NCBI GenBank assembly: GCA_964569425.1
Contig: CAZMVD010000104.1
Location: 1 to 15,296 of the forward strand
Reading direction: 5' to 3'
Origin: JACQXM01 sp964569425
GTDB lineage: Bacteria > Planctomycetota > Phycisphaerae > UBA1845
Length of the DNA: 15,296 nt
Positions 1 through 6,744 of this stretch are shown piece by piece. The notes under the pieces were generated by a model, which was given only the letters and a program-made list of their open reading frames with translations, was not told the DNA's origin and did no database searches. Made by a program: the position numbers and the translations under genes. Numbering within the stretch: position 1 is the stretch's first letter; each line of letters begins with the position of its first letter.

Positions 1-418
1 CGAAGAAGTGCTGGCCGTCCTCGGTGCGGCCGGCTTCGTAGATGGCGGCGATGGCGGGGTGCTTGAGGCGGGCCAGGGTCTGAACTTCGCGTTGGAAGAG
101 TTTCAGGCGGTATTCGTCGACGAATTGTCCGCCGCGGACGACTTTGACGGCGACGAGTCGTTTGGGCGTCTGTTGCTCGCCTTCGTAGACGATGCCCATG
201 CCGCCTTCGCCGAGTCGTCCTTGAATGAGGTAGGAGCCGACGCGGTCGGGGAGGGGCGTGGACTGTGGGGTGGAAGCCACGGCGAGGGCGGCGACGCCGG
301 CGTGGAAGGCATCGGCGCGGGTTCGACACACGGGGCAGACGGCGACGTGCTCGGCCATCTCGATCGAGGCACGGTCGAGTCCGCTCCAGAGTTCTTCTTC
401 AGTCAGGTTGCAAGTCAT
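1..418 (-). CDS. Ser/Thr protein kinase (Pkn/Hanks type), N-terminal part, runs off the left edge
   Basis: The product is the first 139 residues of a Hanks-type Ser/Thr kinase; the rest lies outside the window. Visible kinase landmarks are the glycine-rich loop GRLGEGGMGIVYEG (residues 67-80), the ATP-anchoring lysine in VAVK (K92) and a likely helix-C glutamate in REVQTLARLKHP (E111). Ahead of the kinase domain is a short leader with H24-x3-C28-x2-C31, the spacing seen in zinc-binding anti-sigma (ZAS-like) domains; zinc binding is inferred. Such kinases phosphorylate proteins on Ser/Thr and in planctomycetes often sit beside envelope or sigma-factor genes. I chose the ATG at 418 because it opens directly into MTCNLTEEEL; an in-frame ATG at 472 would add 18 residues and cannot be excluded. 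Neither start has a clear ribosome binding site. The neighbour at 849 is divergent. The kinase assignment is firm; its target is unknown. Confidence 0.9.
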   Translation of the reverse strand, partial: MTCNLTEEELWSGLDRASIEMAEHVAVCPVCRTRADAFHAGVAALAVASTPQSTPLPDRVGSYLIQGRLGEGGMGIVYEGEQQTPKRLVAVKVVRGGQFVDEYRLKLFQREVQTLARLKHPAIAAIYEAGRTEDGQHFF

Positions 419-553
419 ATCGGGAAACGAATAATGGTGGTCGCCATCGGTGCACCAGGCATTCCGTTTCATGGTGTTGCATGCGTCATTTTACACCCAT
501 TTGCGGTTGCAACGGGGTTTTTTTGAAGAAAAAAAATTTTTCTACCTGCCAAC

Positions 554-582
554 TTTGGGTTTGCGGTGTTATTGATTATAGT
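554..582 (+). promoter_or_regulatory. Weak candidate sigma-70 promoter for the prepilin-like gene
   Basis: TATAGT (577-582) matches the -10 consensus at 5 of 6 positions, but the hexamer 17 bases upstream (TTTGGG, 554-559) is a poor -35. It lies just downstream of the A/T block, which could help as an UP-like element. The leader to the start at 849 would be about 260 nt. This is a tentative call based only on spacing and one good hexamer. Confidence 0.25.
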
Positions 583-699
583 GCGGCCGGTCGTGCGAGA
601 GCGACAACCGGTTACGCTTGCCTTTGACGGGCAAAGGGTCTTGGGGAGGTTTACCCGGTATTTCGGTGGTGGGGTGTCTCGCCAAGGGGATTGCCGGGC

Positions 700-716
700 T
701 TGGGTCGACGACCCAA
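700..716. repeat. Perfect 17-bp palindrome TTGGGTCG-A-CGACCCAA
   Basis: Two 8-base arms are perfectly complementary around a single central A. It lies about 130 bases before the prepilin-like start. There is no T-run after it, so it does not look like an intrinsic terminator; an operator for a dimeric regulator is one possibility. A chance occurrence of 8-bp arms in one window is not excluded. Confidence 0.45.
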
Positions 717-831
717 CATCGGCTCGGTGAGGGGAACCGTGCTTAGAGACGGGTTTAGGCGGTCCTGGGGACCCCATGATCAGGTTGAATTGACGAGTCC
801 CTGCGAAGTGGTTCGGGGAATGCGAAAGTGA

Positions 832-839
832 AAGGAAGG
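832..839 (+). promoter_or_regulatory. Ribosome binding site deciding the prepilin-like start
   Basis: The purine-rich AAGGAAGG lies immediately before an ATG at 840 (no room for a spacer) and nine bases before the ATG at 849. Spacing therefore favours 849. A GTG at 828 lies upstream of this site and would need a different one. Confidence 0.45.
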
Positions 840-848
840 ATGAGGACG

Positions 849-1970
<1,122 letters not shown>

Positions 1971-2000
1971 TACCAAGTTAGAGGACGCTTGGTTCAATGG

Positions 2001-2030
2001 AAAAGGCCCGCTTCGGCGGGCCTTTTCTTT
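2001..2030 (+). terminator. Intrinsic terminator after the prepilin-like gene
   Basis: An 11-bp perfect stem (AAAAGGCCCGC, loop TTCG, GCGGGCCTTTT) is followed by CTTT. The stable UUCG-type tetraloop and flanking A/T pairs make this a classic rho-independent terminator that could work in both directions. A small inverted repeat ACCAAG/CTTGGT (1972-1993) lies just before it. Confidence 0.92.
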
Positions 2031-2088
2031 GGGGTGATTTAGGGCGCGGTTGGTTGGGCCTGGGTGCCGTCGTACACTTCGTGGGGCT

Positions 2089-3963
2089 ATGCGTCGAACA
2101 AATCTGGAAAGCCCGGCGGGGCGAGATGTCGTGGGCCGACGACAGGATGGGCTGCGCGCGGTGGGGTGGGCTGCTGCGCCGGTTTGGGCGGTGGCGATCG
2201 TCGCGGGTGTGACGGTGTGGGCATTCGCCGGGGCGCTGGGTAACCAGTTCGTGAACTGGGACGACGACGTCGTACTCGTGGACAATGAGGCATTTCGTGG
2301 GTTGTCGGGGGCGCACCTGCGCTGGATGTTCACCACCAGCCACGCGGGGCATTATCAGCCGCTGACGTGGCTGTCCTATGCCGTCGACCACGCGGTGTGG
2401 GGAGGGGTGGATGCGTTCGGGGTTCACCTGACCAATCTGATTCTGCACGTGTTGACGGCGGTGGCGTTCTTCTTCGTTGCGCGGCGGTTGATCGTGGCGG
2501 GCGGGGAATGCGGAATGCGGAATGCGGAATGTGGAAGGCGTGAAGACAAACGCCGAAACACCGAGAGCCGAAACGCCGAAATCGGGGCGGGGTTGGCGGC
2601 GCTTTTTTTTGCGGTGCATCCGCTGCGGGTGGAATCGGTGGCGTGGGCAACGGAGCGGCGCGACGTTCTCAGCGGCGTGTTGCTTATGCTGACGGTGGTA
2701 TTGTACCTTCGCGCCGTCGATGCGGCGGGCGGGGCGGCGCGTTGGAAGTGGATCGGCGGGGCGGTGGCGGTTTATGTGCTTTCGTTGCTCTCCAAGGCCG
2801 TGGGAATGACTCTGCCGCTGACGTTGCTGGTCCTCGACGTGTATCCGCTGCGGCGGCATCGGCGGGGCGCCAGAGGCGCGGCGCCGTCTACGTGGCGGGG
2901 ACTGCTGGTGGAAAAGGTGCCGTTTGCGATTCCGGCGGCGGCGGCGGCGCTGCTGGCGGGTTGGGCGCAACGGCATGCCGGGGCGATGTGGGAGGTGGAG
3001 GAGCACGGGATCGGGTTGCGGATTGCGCAGGCGTTTTATGGGTTGTGGTTCTACGTGTGGAAGTCGGTGTGGCCGAGCGGACTGGTTCCGCTGTATGAGC
3101 AGCCGACGGAGGTTTCGCCGTTCGACGCGAAATACGTGGTGGCGGCGGGGGTGGTGGTCGCGGCGAGTGTCATGATAGTGGCACTGCGCAGGCGATGGCC
3201 GGGGTGGGCGGCCGGCGGGGTTGTTTATGTCGTTACTGTGGCGCCGATGCTGGGGCTGGCACAGAGTGGGCCGCAGGAGGTGGCCGACCGGTACAGTTAC
3301 GTGGCGTGCCTGCCGTGGGTGGTGCTGGTGGGGGCGGCGGTGACGAAACTGCTCGGCGATGGGGCGGGTGGGAATCGGGTGCGGCGGTGGATGGGCGTCG
3401 GGGCGGGGGTAGCGGTCATCGGGCTGCTGGTGACGCTCACGCGGGCGCAGGTGGGCGTTTGGGCGGATTCGGAAACGCTGTGGCGGACGACGATCGCGCG
3501 GGCGCCGCGGACGGGCATTGCGCACGGTAACCTGGCGGCGCTGCTGAATCGGCGGGGCGCCTATGACGAGGCGCTGGCGCATAGCCGGACGGCGCTGGAG
3601 ATTCTGCCGGGCAACCGGGTGGCGCATATTACGTTGGCGCGGGCGTCGGCGGGGTTGGGTGATTTTGCTACGGCCGAAGCGCACTATGAGGAGGCGTTGC
3701 GCATTCGACCCGATGATCCGGGGCCGATGATTTCGCTGGCGGGCGTGAAGCTGGAACTGGGCAAGCTCGATGCGGCCGAGGCGCTGTGTCGGCGGCTGGT
3801 GGAGAGGGAGCCGGAGAACGCGACGTGGCATTTCAGCCTGGGAACGGTGCTGGCGCGCGGCGGCAAGCGTGAGGAGGCGGCACGGTGTTTTCGTGAGACG
3901 CTGGCGCGCGACCCGAACCACGAAGAGGCGCGGCGGCGGCTTACCGTCCTGGAGAAAGAATAA
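2089..3963 (+). CDS. Multi-pass GT-C-type (TMTC/O-mannosyltransferase-like) membrane protein with C-terminal TPRs
   Basis: The 624-residue product has an N-terminal membrane helix (about 29-49) followed by NWDDD (56-60), the acidic first-loop motif typical of GT-C glycosyltransferases. HYQPLTWLSY (88-97) and HPLRVESVAWATERRDVLS (177-195) are hallmark segments of bacterial TMTC-like proteins. Many further hydrophobic helices follow to about residue 445. Four TPR units then occupy roughly 476-611 and probably face the opposite side as a protein-binding scaffold. By family, such enzymes move a sugar from a polyprenyl-phosphate donor onto proteins; donor and target cannot be told here. Residues 138-166 are a hydrophilic insert encoded by a tandem-repeat element, described separately. 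I chose the ATG at 2089; a TTG at 2050 is in frame but adds an atypical Arg/Gly-rich leader. The stop lies nine bases from the convergent small gene. Confidence 0.85.
   Translation: MRRTNLESPAGRDVVGRRQDGLRAVGWAAAPVWAVAIVAGVTVWAFAGALGNQFVNWDDDVVLVDNEAFRGLSGAHLRWMFTTSHAGHYQPLTWLSYAVDHAVWGGVDAFGVHLTNLILHVLTAVAFFFVARRLIVAGGECGMRNAECGRREDKRRNTESRNAEIGAGLAALFFAVHPLRVESVAWATERRDVLSGVLLMLTVVLYLRAVDAAGGAARWKWIGGAVAVYVLSLLSKAVGMTLPLTLLVLDVYPLRRHRRGARGAAPSTWRGLLVEKVPFAIPAAAAALLAGWAQRHAGAMWEVEEHGIGLRIAQAFYGLWFYVWKSVWPSGLVPLYEQPTEVSPFDAKYVVAAGVVVAASVMIVALRRRWPGWAAGGVVYVVTVAPMLGLAQSGPQEVADRYSYVACLPWVVLVGAAVTKLLGDGAGGNRVRRWMGVGAGVAVIGLLVTLTRAQVGVWADSETLWRTTIARAPRTGIAHGNLAALLNRRGAYDEALAHSRTALEILPGNRVAHITLARASAGLGDFATAEAHYEEALRIRPDDPGPMISLAGVKLELGKLDAAEALCRRLVEREPENATWHFSLGTVLARGGKREEAARCFRETLARDPNHEEARRRLTVLEKE
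2500..2586 (+). repeat. Heptanucleotide-repeat element inserted inside the GT-C coding sequence
   Basis: Positions 2505-2539 are five consecutive 7-mers: GGAATGC three times, then GGAATGT and GGAAGGC. They are followed by a GCCGAAA-rich stretch (about 2551-2581, three GCCGAAA copies plus a related ACCGAGA). The element keeps the frame and encodes about 29 hydrophilic residues (138-166; MRNAECGRRED-like) between two membrane segments that are normally separated by a short loop. From memory, similar ATTCCGC-type heptad strings occur dispersed in planctomycete genomes, usually between genes; I could not verify this here. Confidence 0.8.
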
Positions 3964-3972
3964 GGCGGATCG

Positions 3973-4230
3973 CTATTTGCTCTTGCGCGGCTTGCGGGCG
4001 GTGCGCTTGCCGTTGAGGGGCTCGATGCGCGTGACGTGGATGGGGTCGATGTAGACCGACTCGGTGGGGAGGCCGTTTTCCAACGGGGGCAAGGCAAGAT
4101 GGACTACCGCCGCCGTGACCAGCATCATCTCCGGATGGGTGACGTCATAGGTAGTGCCGTCAGAAACGTGGATCCGCAGCCCGGTGAAAGGCTGCGTACG
4201 TTGTAGTACTTGAATCTCTCTAGCCAGCAT
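3973..4230 (-). CDS. Small conserved-looking hypothetical protein (QPF...DG..Y.V.HPE type)
   Basis: An 85-residue protein. The core reads as a short helix (LAREIQVLQRTQPF) followed by strands TGLRIHVSDGTTYDV, then THPEMMLVTAA, and ends in a basic tail (KRTARKPRKSK). The pattern 'QPF-x-x-x-RI-x-x-SDG-x-x-Y-x-V-x-HPE' recurs, to my recollection, in small uncharacterised proteins of planctomycetes and verrucomicrobia; no function is known to me. I see no signal peptide or membrane segment. The ATG at 4230 has no clear ribosome binding site. It lies 89 bases downstream of the GHL10 lipoprotein gene on the same strand, so co-transcription is possible, and it converges on the GT-C gene with only nine bases between stops. 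The basic tail could contact nucleic acid, but that is speculation. Confidence 0.65.
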   Translation of the reverse strand: MLAREIQVLQRTQPFTGLRIHVSDGTTYDVTHPEMMLVTAAVVHLALPPLENGLPTESVYIDPIHVTRIEPLNGKRTARKPRKSK

Positions 4231-4297
4231 GGCAACCGATCGTAGTAGCCCCGGCGGTTTCGGGCAAGGGATTTTGAAGGATATCGCCTGGTCAGTC

Positions 4298-4313
4298 TCG
4301 GCCTGTCGGCCGA
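4298..4313 (-). terminator. Weak hairpin just past the GHL10 gene
   Basis: TCGGCC-TGTC-GGCCGA forms a 6-bp GC-rich stem with a 4-base loop, starting seven bases after the GHL10 stop. No T-run follows on the minus strand, so termination would be inefficient or the hairpin incidental. Confidence 0.25.
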
Positions 4314-4319
4314 CCGCCG

Positions 4320-5534
4320 TCAGGACGCCGAGCGGCTCCATTGGGGAACCACGTGTTGGCGCAGACGGGCACGAGAGTCGCTCTGTTCGTCCATGAGGGG
4401 CCGGCCCTGGCCATCGAACCGTTCGAAGAGCGAATTGTAGGCGAAGGCCGCGAAATGAACGGTGGAGCGTCGGGCGCGGTCGACCTGTTCGGCTACGGTG
4501 CGTTCGTTGCGCTTGTCGAACATGACGCCGACGACGACGGGCACGCGGGCGCGGTGGGCCGTCCACATGGCCAGTTGGCGAGTGTAATTCTGCATGTTGC
4601 TGTCGTAGTTCATGGGGTAGACGGCGTCGACCAGGTGGTGGTCCACCCAATGCGGCGCGTCCTGGAAATGGCGGTGCCTGGCTTCGCGCGGGTCGGCGCC
4701 GACGGCCGCGGTCAGCCAGGTGCCGGGTTTGGTGCGCCGAACCATGGTTTTGATGTCTTTCACGAGCAACGTGACCTGATCGGTACGCCATTGGTTCCAC
4801 AGGTCCGGCGCCTGGTCGGGCGTACGTCCCGTGGCGCGACGGAAGAGCGCCAAGGTTCGCGGATCGCGCGGATAGTCCGGGACGGAGGCGCCGCGGCCGT
4901 AGGCATCGTTCCACTCGTTGGGAAAGCGGATGTAGTCGAGGTGGAGCCCGTCCACGGGGTAGCGACGGACAATGTCTTGCATGACTGAGACGAGATAGTC
5001 GCGGACCTCGGGGTAACAGGGGTTGAGGCTGTTGTACCAGCCCAATGGCTCGCGCCGGCCCTCGGCGTCGCGCCAAAACCACTCGGGGCGGGCATTGTAG
5101 AGCTGGCGCGGGTCGGCGGGGGGGGCCTTGCCGCGCCAACCGGGCATGACGTTTACCCAGGCATGGAGCTGCATGCCGCGTTTGTGCGCTTCGGCACAGG
5201 CCACGGCCAGCGGATCGTAACCGGGGTCGCGTCCGCCGAGTTCCTCGGCCCATGGTTCGATGCGTGAGCGGTAGAAGGTGGTGCCATTGCCGCGAACCTG
5301 AAAGAGGACGGTGTTAAAGTTGGCGCGCCGGCAGTTTTCCATGACCCGGGCGATGTCCGCGGGCGATTTGTAGTCCCAGCGTGTGACCCAGATGGCGCGG
5401 ATGGCGCCGTCCTTCGGTAATCGCGGTCGTTTGCCGGTGGCGTGGCAGCCGGTCAGCGAGAGGACGAGGAGCCCGAGGACCATCGCGGTGGTGACCGCGC
5501 GAAACGTGCGTCGGACTAGTGAAAAATCGGGCAT
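4320..5534 (-). CDS. GHL10-family (DUF187/YngK-like) glycoside hydrolase lipoprotein
   Basis: The 404-residue product starts with a lipoprotein signal: basic residues (VRRTFR), a hydrophobic core and the lipobox LTGC with lipidated Cys30, so it should be anchored in a membrane facing the periplasm or outside. The remainder matches the GHL10 pattern: a beta-barrel start GAIRAIWVTRW (43-53), NFNTVLFQVRGNG (72-84), HAWVNV (124-129), YNSLNPCYPEVRDY (167-180) and the hallmark HLDYIRFP (198-205), whose acidic residue is a likely catalytic or substrate-binding candidate. Family members are putative glycosidases of the TIM-barrel type; the substrate is not established. The ATG at 5534 is preceded by AGGGAGAGG at good spacing, fixing the start after the signal peptide. 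It follows murQ by 113 bases on the same strand. The pairing suggests a role in peptidoglycan or amino-sugar glycan breakdown, which is inference. Confidence 0.87.
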   Translation of the reverse strand: MPDFSLVRRTFRAVTTAMVLGLLVLSLTGCHATGKRPRLPKDGAIRAIWVTRWDYKSPADIARVMENCRRANFNTVLFQVRGNGTTFYRSRIEPWAEELGGRDPGYDPLAVACAEAHKRGMQLHAWVNVMPGWRGKAPPADPRQLYNARPEWFWRDAEGRREPLGWYNSLNPCYPEVRDYLVSVMQDIVRRYPVDGLHLDYIRFPNEWNDAYGRGASVPDYPRDPRTLALFRRATGRTPDQAPDLWNQWRTDQVTLLVKDIKTMVRRTKPGTWLTAAVGADPREARHRHFQDAPHWVDHHLVDAVYPMNYDSNMQNYTRQLAMWTAHRARVPVVVGVMFDKRNERTVAEQVDRARRSTVHFAAFAYNSLFERFDGQGRPLMDEQSDSRARLRQHVVPQWSRSAS

Positions 5535-5647
5535 GTGCCTCTCCCTGGCTCCGGCACTGATCGCGGTTGATATCGCGCGGTGCGCGGTTGCTCGGTTTCC
5601 TGCCGCTGACGCGTTCCGGCGGAGCGGCGTTGTTCTTTTTCCAATTT

Positions 5648-6559
5648 CTACATCGAGTGTACCGGCGCGATCACTTGAGCGAGTCGGCCGCCGCCGGTGC
5701 GCAAGAGTTCCACCGCCTCGGGTTGAGTCACCTGCCGCAGGTGCATGACCAGGGCGGTCTTCACGTGTCCGCCGGCGTCTTTGAGCAGGGTGGCGGCTTG
5801 GGGGCGTGTGACGCCGGTGAGATCGCACAGGATTCGGATGCCGCGGTCGACGAGCTTGGCATTGGCCGCGGTGTTCACGTCGACCATCAGGTTTTCATAG
5901 GTCTTGCCCAGTTGCACCATGGCGATGGTGGTGAGCATGTTGAGGACCATTTTGGTTGCGGTGCCGGCCTTCAAGCGGGTGCTTCCGGTCAGGACTTCGG
6001 GGCCGGTGAGGACGCGAATGGATATGTCGGCCTCGTCGGGCATCTGTTCATGAGGCACACAGGCTAGAAAAACGGTCGGGGCGCCGCGTTGGCGGGCGCG
6101 GCGCAGTGCCGCATGGACGAAGGGGGTGGTGCCGCCGGCGGCGATTCCGAAGACGACGTCGTTCGAGGTGACGGCGCGTTCGTCGATGGCGGCTTCGGCG
6201 CGATCGGTGCGGTCCTCGGCACCCTCGACGCTGCGTGTGAGTGCTTCGAGATCGCCGGCGATGATGCACTGCACCATCGCCGGATCGGTCAGGAAGGTCG
6301 GGGGGCATTCCACGGCGTCCAACATGCCCAGCCGTCCGCTGGTGCCGGCACCGACATAGATGAGTCGTCCGCCATTTCGAAAGGCGCGCACGACCCATTC
6401 GATGGCATGGCAGATTTCGTGCCGGGCGGCGGCGACCGCGGTAGCGATGGCGGCATCCTCCGCGTTCATCAATGCGAAAGCATCCGCGATGGTGAGGCGG
6501 TCCAGGTCGGCGGATCGCGGATTGCGGCGCTCCGTTTCAAGATGTCCGCGATCGTTCAT
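5648..6559 (-). CDS. murQ: N-acetylmuramic acid 6-phosphate etherase
   Basis: MurQ cleaves the D-lactyl ether of N-acetylmuramic acid 6-phosphate, giving N-acetylglucosamine 6-phosphate and D-lactate in cytoplasmic cell-wall recycling. The 303-residue length matches the family. Visible signatures are TERRNP near the N-terminus, the SIS-domain sugar-phosphate loop YVGAGTSGRLGMLDAVECPPTF (in two parts, 68-89), AGGTTPFVHAAL and the family signature GSTRLKAGTATKMVLNML. E84 (in ECPPTF) and E115 (in VEGAED) correspond to the two catalytic glutamates known from E. coli MurQ (E83, E114). A UBA-like helical C-terminus (about 245-303) includes TRPQAATLLKDAGGHVK. The ATG at 6559 gives the expected N-terminus. 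There is no anmK or murP-like transporter in view, so how the substrate is supplied is not shown; the GHL10 lipoprotein downstream may act on the same wall material. Confidence 0.96.
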   Translation of the reverse strand: MNDRGHLETERRNPRSADLDRLTIADAFALMNAEDAAIATAVAAARHEICHAIEWVVRAFRNGGRLIYVGAGTSGRLGMLDAVECPPTFLTDPAMVQCIIAGDLEALTRSVEGAEDRTDRAEAAIDERAVTSNDVVFGIAAGGTTPFVHAALRRARQRGAPTVFLACVPHEQMPDEADISIRVLTGPEVLTGSTRLKAGTATKMVLNMLTTIAMVQLGKTYENLMVDVNTAANAKLVDRGIRILCDLTGVTRPQAATLLKDAGGHVKTALVMHLRQVTQPEAVELLRTGGGRLAQVIAPVHSM

Positions 6560-6615
6560 ACGTCCGTTGCCGTCTGATGGCTTTCGTCTGCTGTGATCCG
6601 GGCCGTTCGGCGGTG

Positions 6616-6644
6616 ATGATACACTAATCGTGCACCAGGTTCGA
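6616..6644 (-). promoter_or_regulatory. Candidate sigma-70 promoter for murQ
   Basis: On the minus strand TCGAAC (6639-6644) and TATCAT (6616-6621) are separated by exactly 17 bases. The -10 matches 5 of 6 consensus positions, the -35 only 3 of 6. It would give a leader of about 50 nt before the murQ ATG. Confidence 0.4.
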
Positions 6645-6744
6645 CTCGATGCCGGAGCGGCGTGGTCGGGGGGCGGCGGAGGACCGCGAGATTGGACTTG
6701 ACGGTCGGCGGTACGGAAGTTGGTGATTGGCGGGGTTTATGGCG

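Larger units (their letters stand above)
419..848. other. Divergent intergenic region between kinase and prepilin-like gene
   Basis: About 430 bases without a convincing gene. It must hold the promoters of both divergent genes. It contains a marked A/T block (T7-GAAG-A8-T5, 518-541) that contrasts with the GC-rich surroundings, a TAAAAT hexamer on the minus strand (488-493) that could be a kinase -10 box, a TATAGT hexamer on the plus strand (577-582), a perfect 17-bp palindrome (700-716) and a small inverted repeat GGTCC-TGG-GGACC near 760-775. Short open frames here have no recognisable product and look like chance. Confidence 0.6.

Noticed and set aside
2505..2581. CRISPR-like repeats
   Set aside because: The units are contiguous 7-mers without spacers and lie inside a coding sequence; no cas genes are present.
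1978..3921. A 647-codon open frame on the minus strand opposite the GT-C gene
   Set aside because: Its translation is dominated by Arg, Pro and His with no domain, as expected from the antisense of a GC-rich gene with strong third-position bias. The plus-strand frame carries clear family motifs.
4320..5253. Upstream extension of the small protein at 3973-4230 as one 426-codon frame
   Set aside because: The extension runs antiphase through the GHL10 gene and is Arg/Pro-rich; only the last 85 codons look protein-like.
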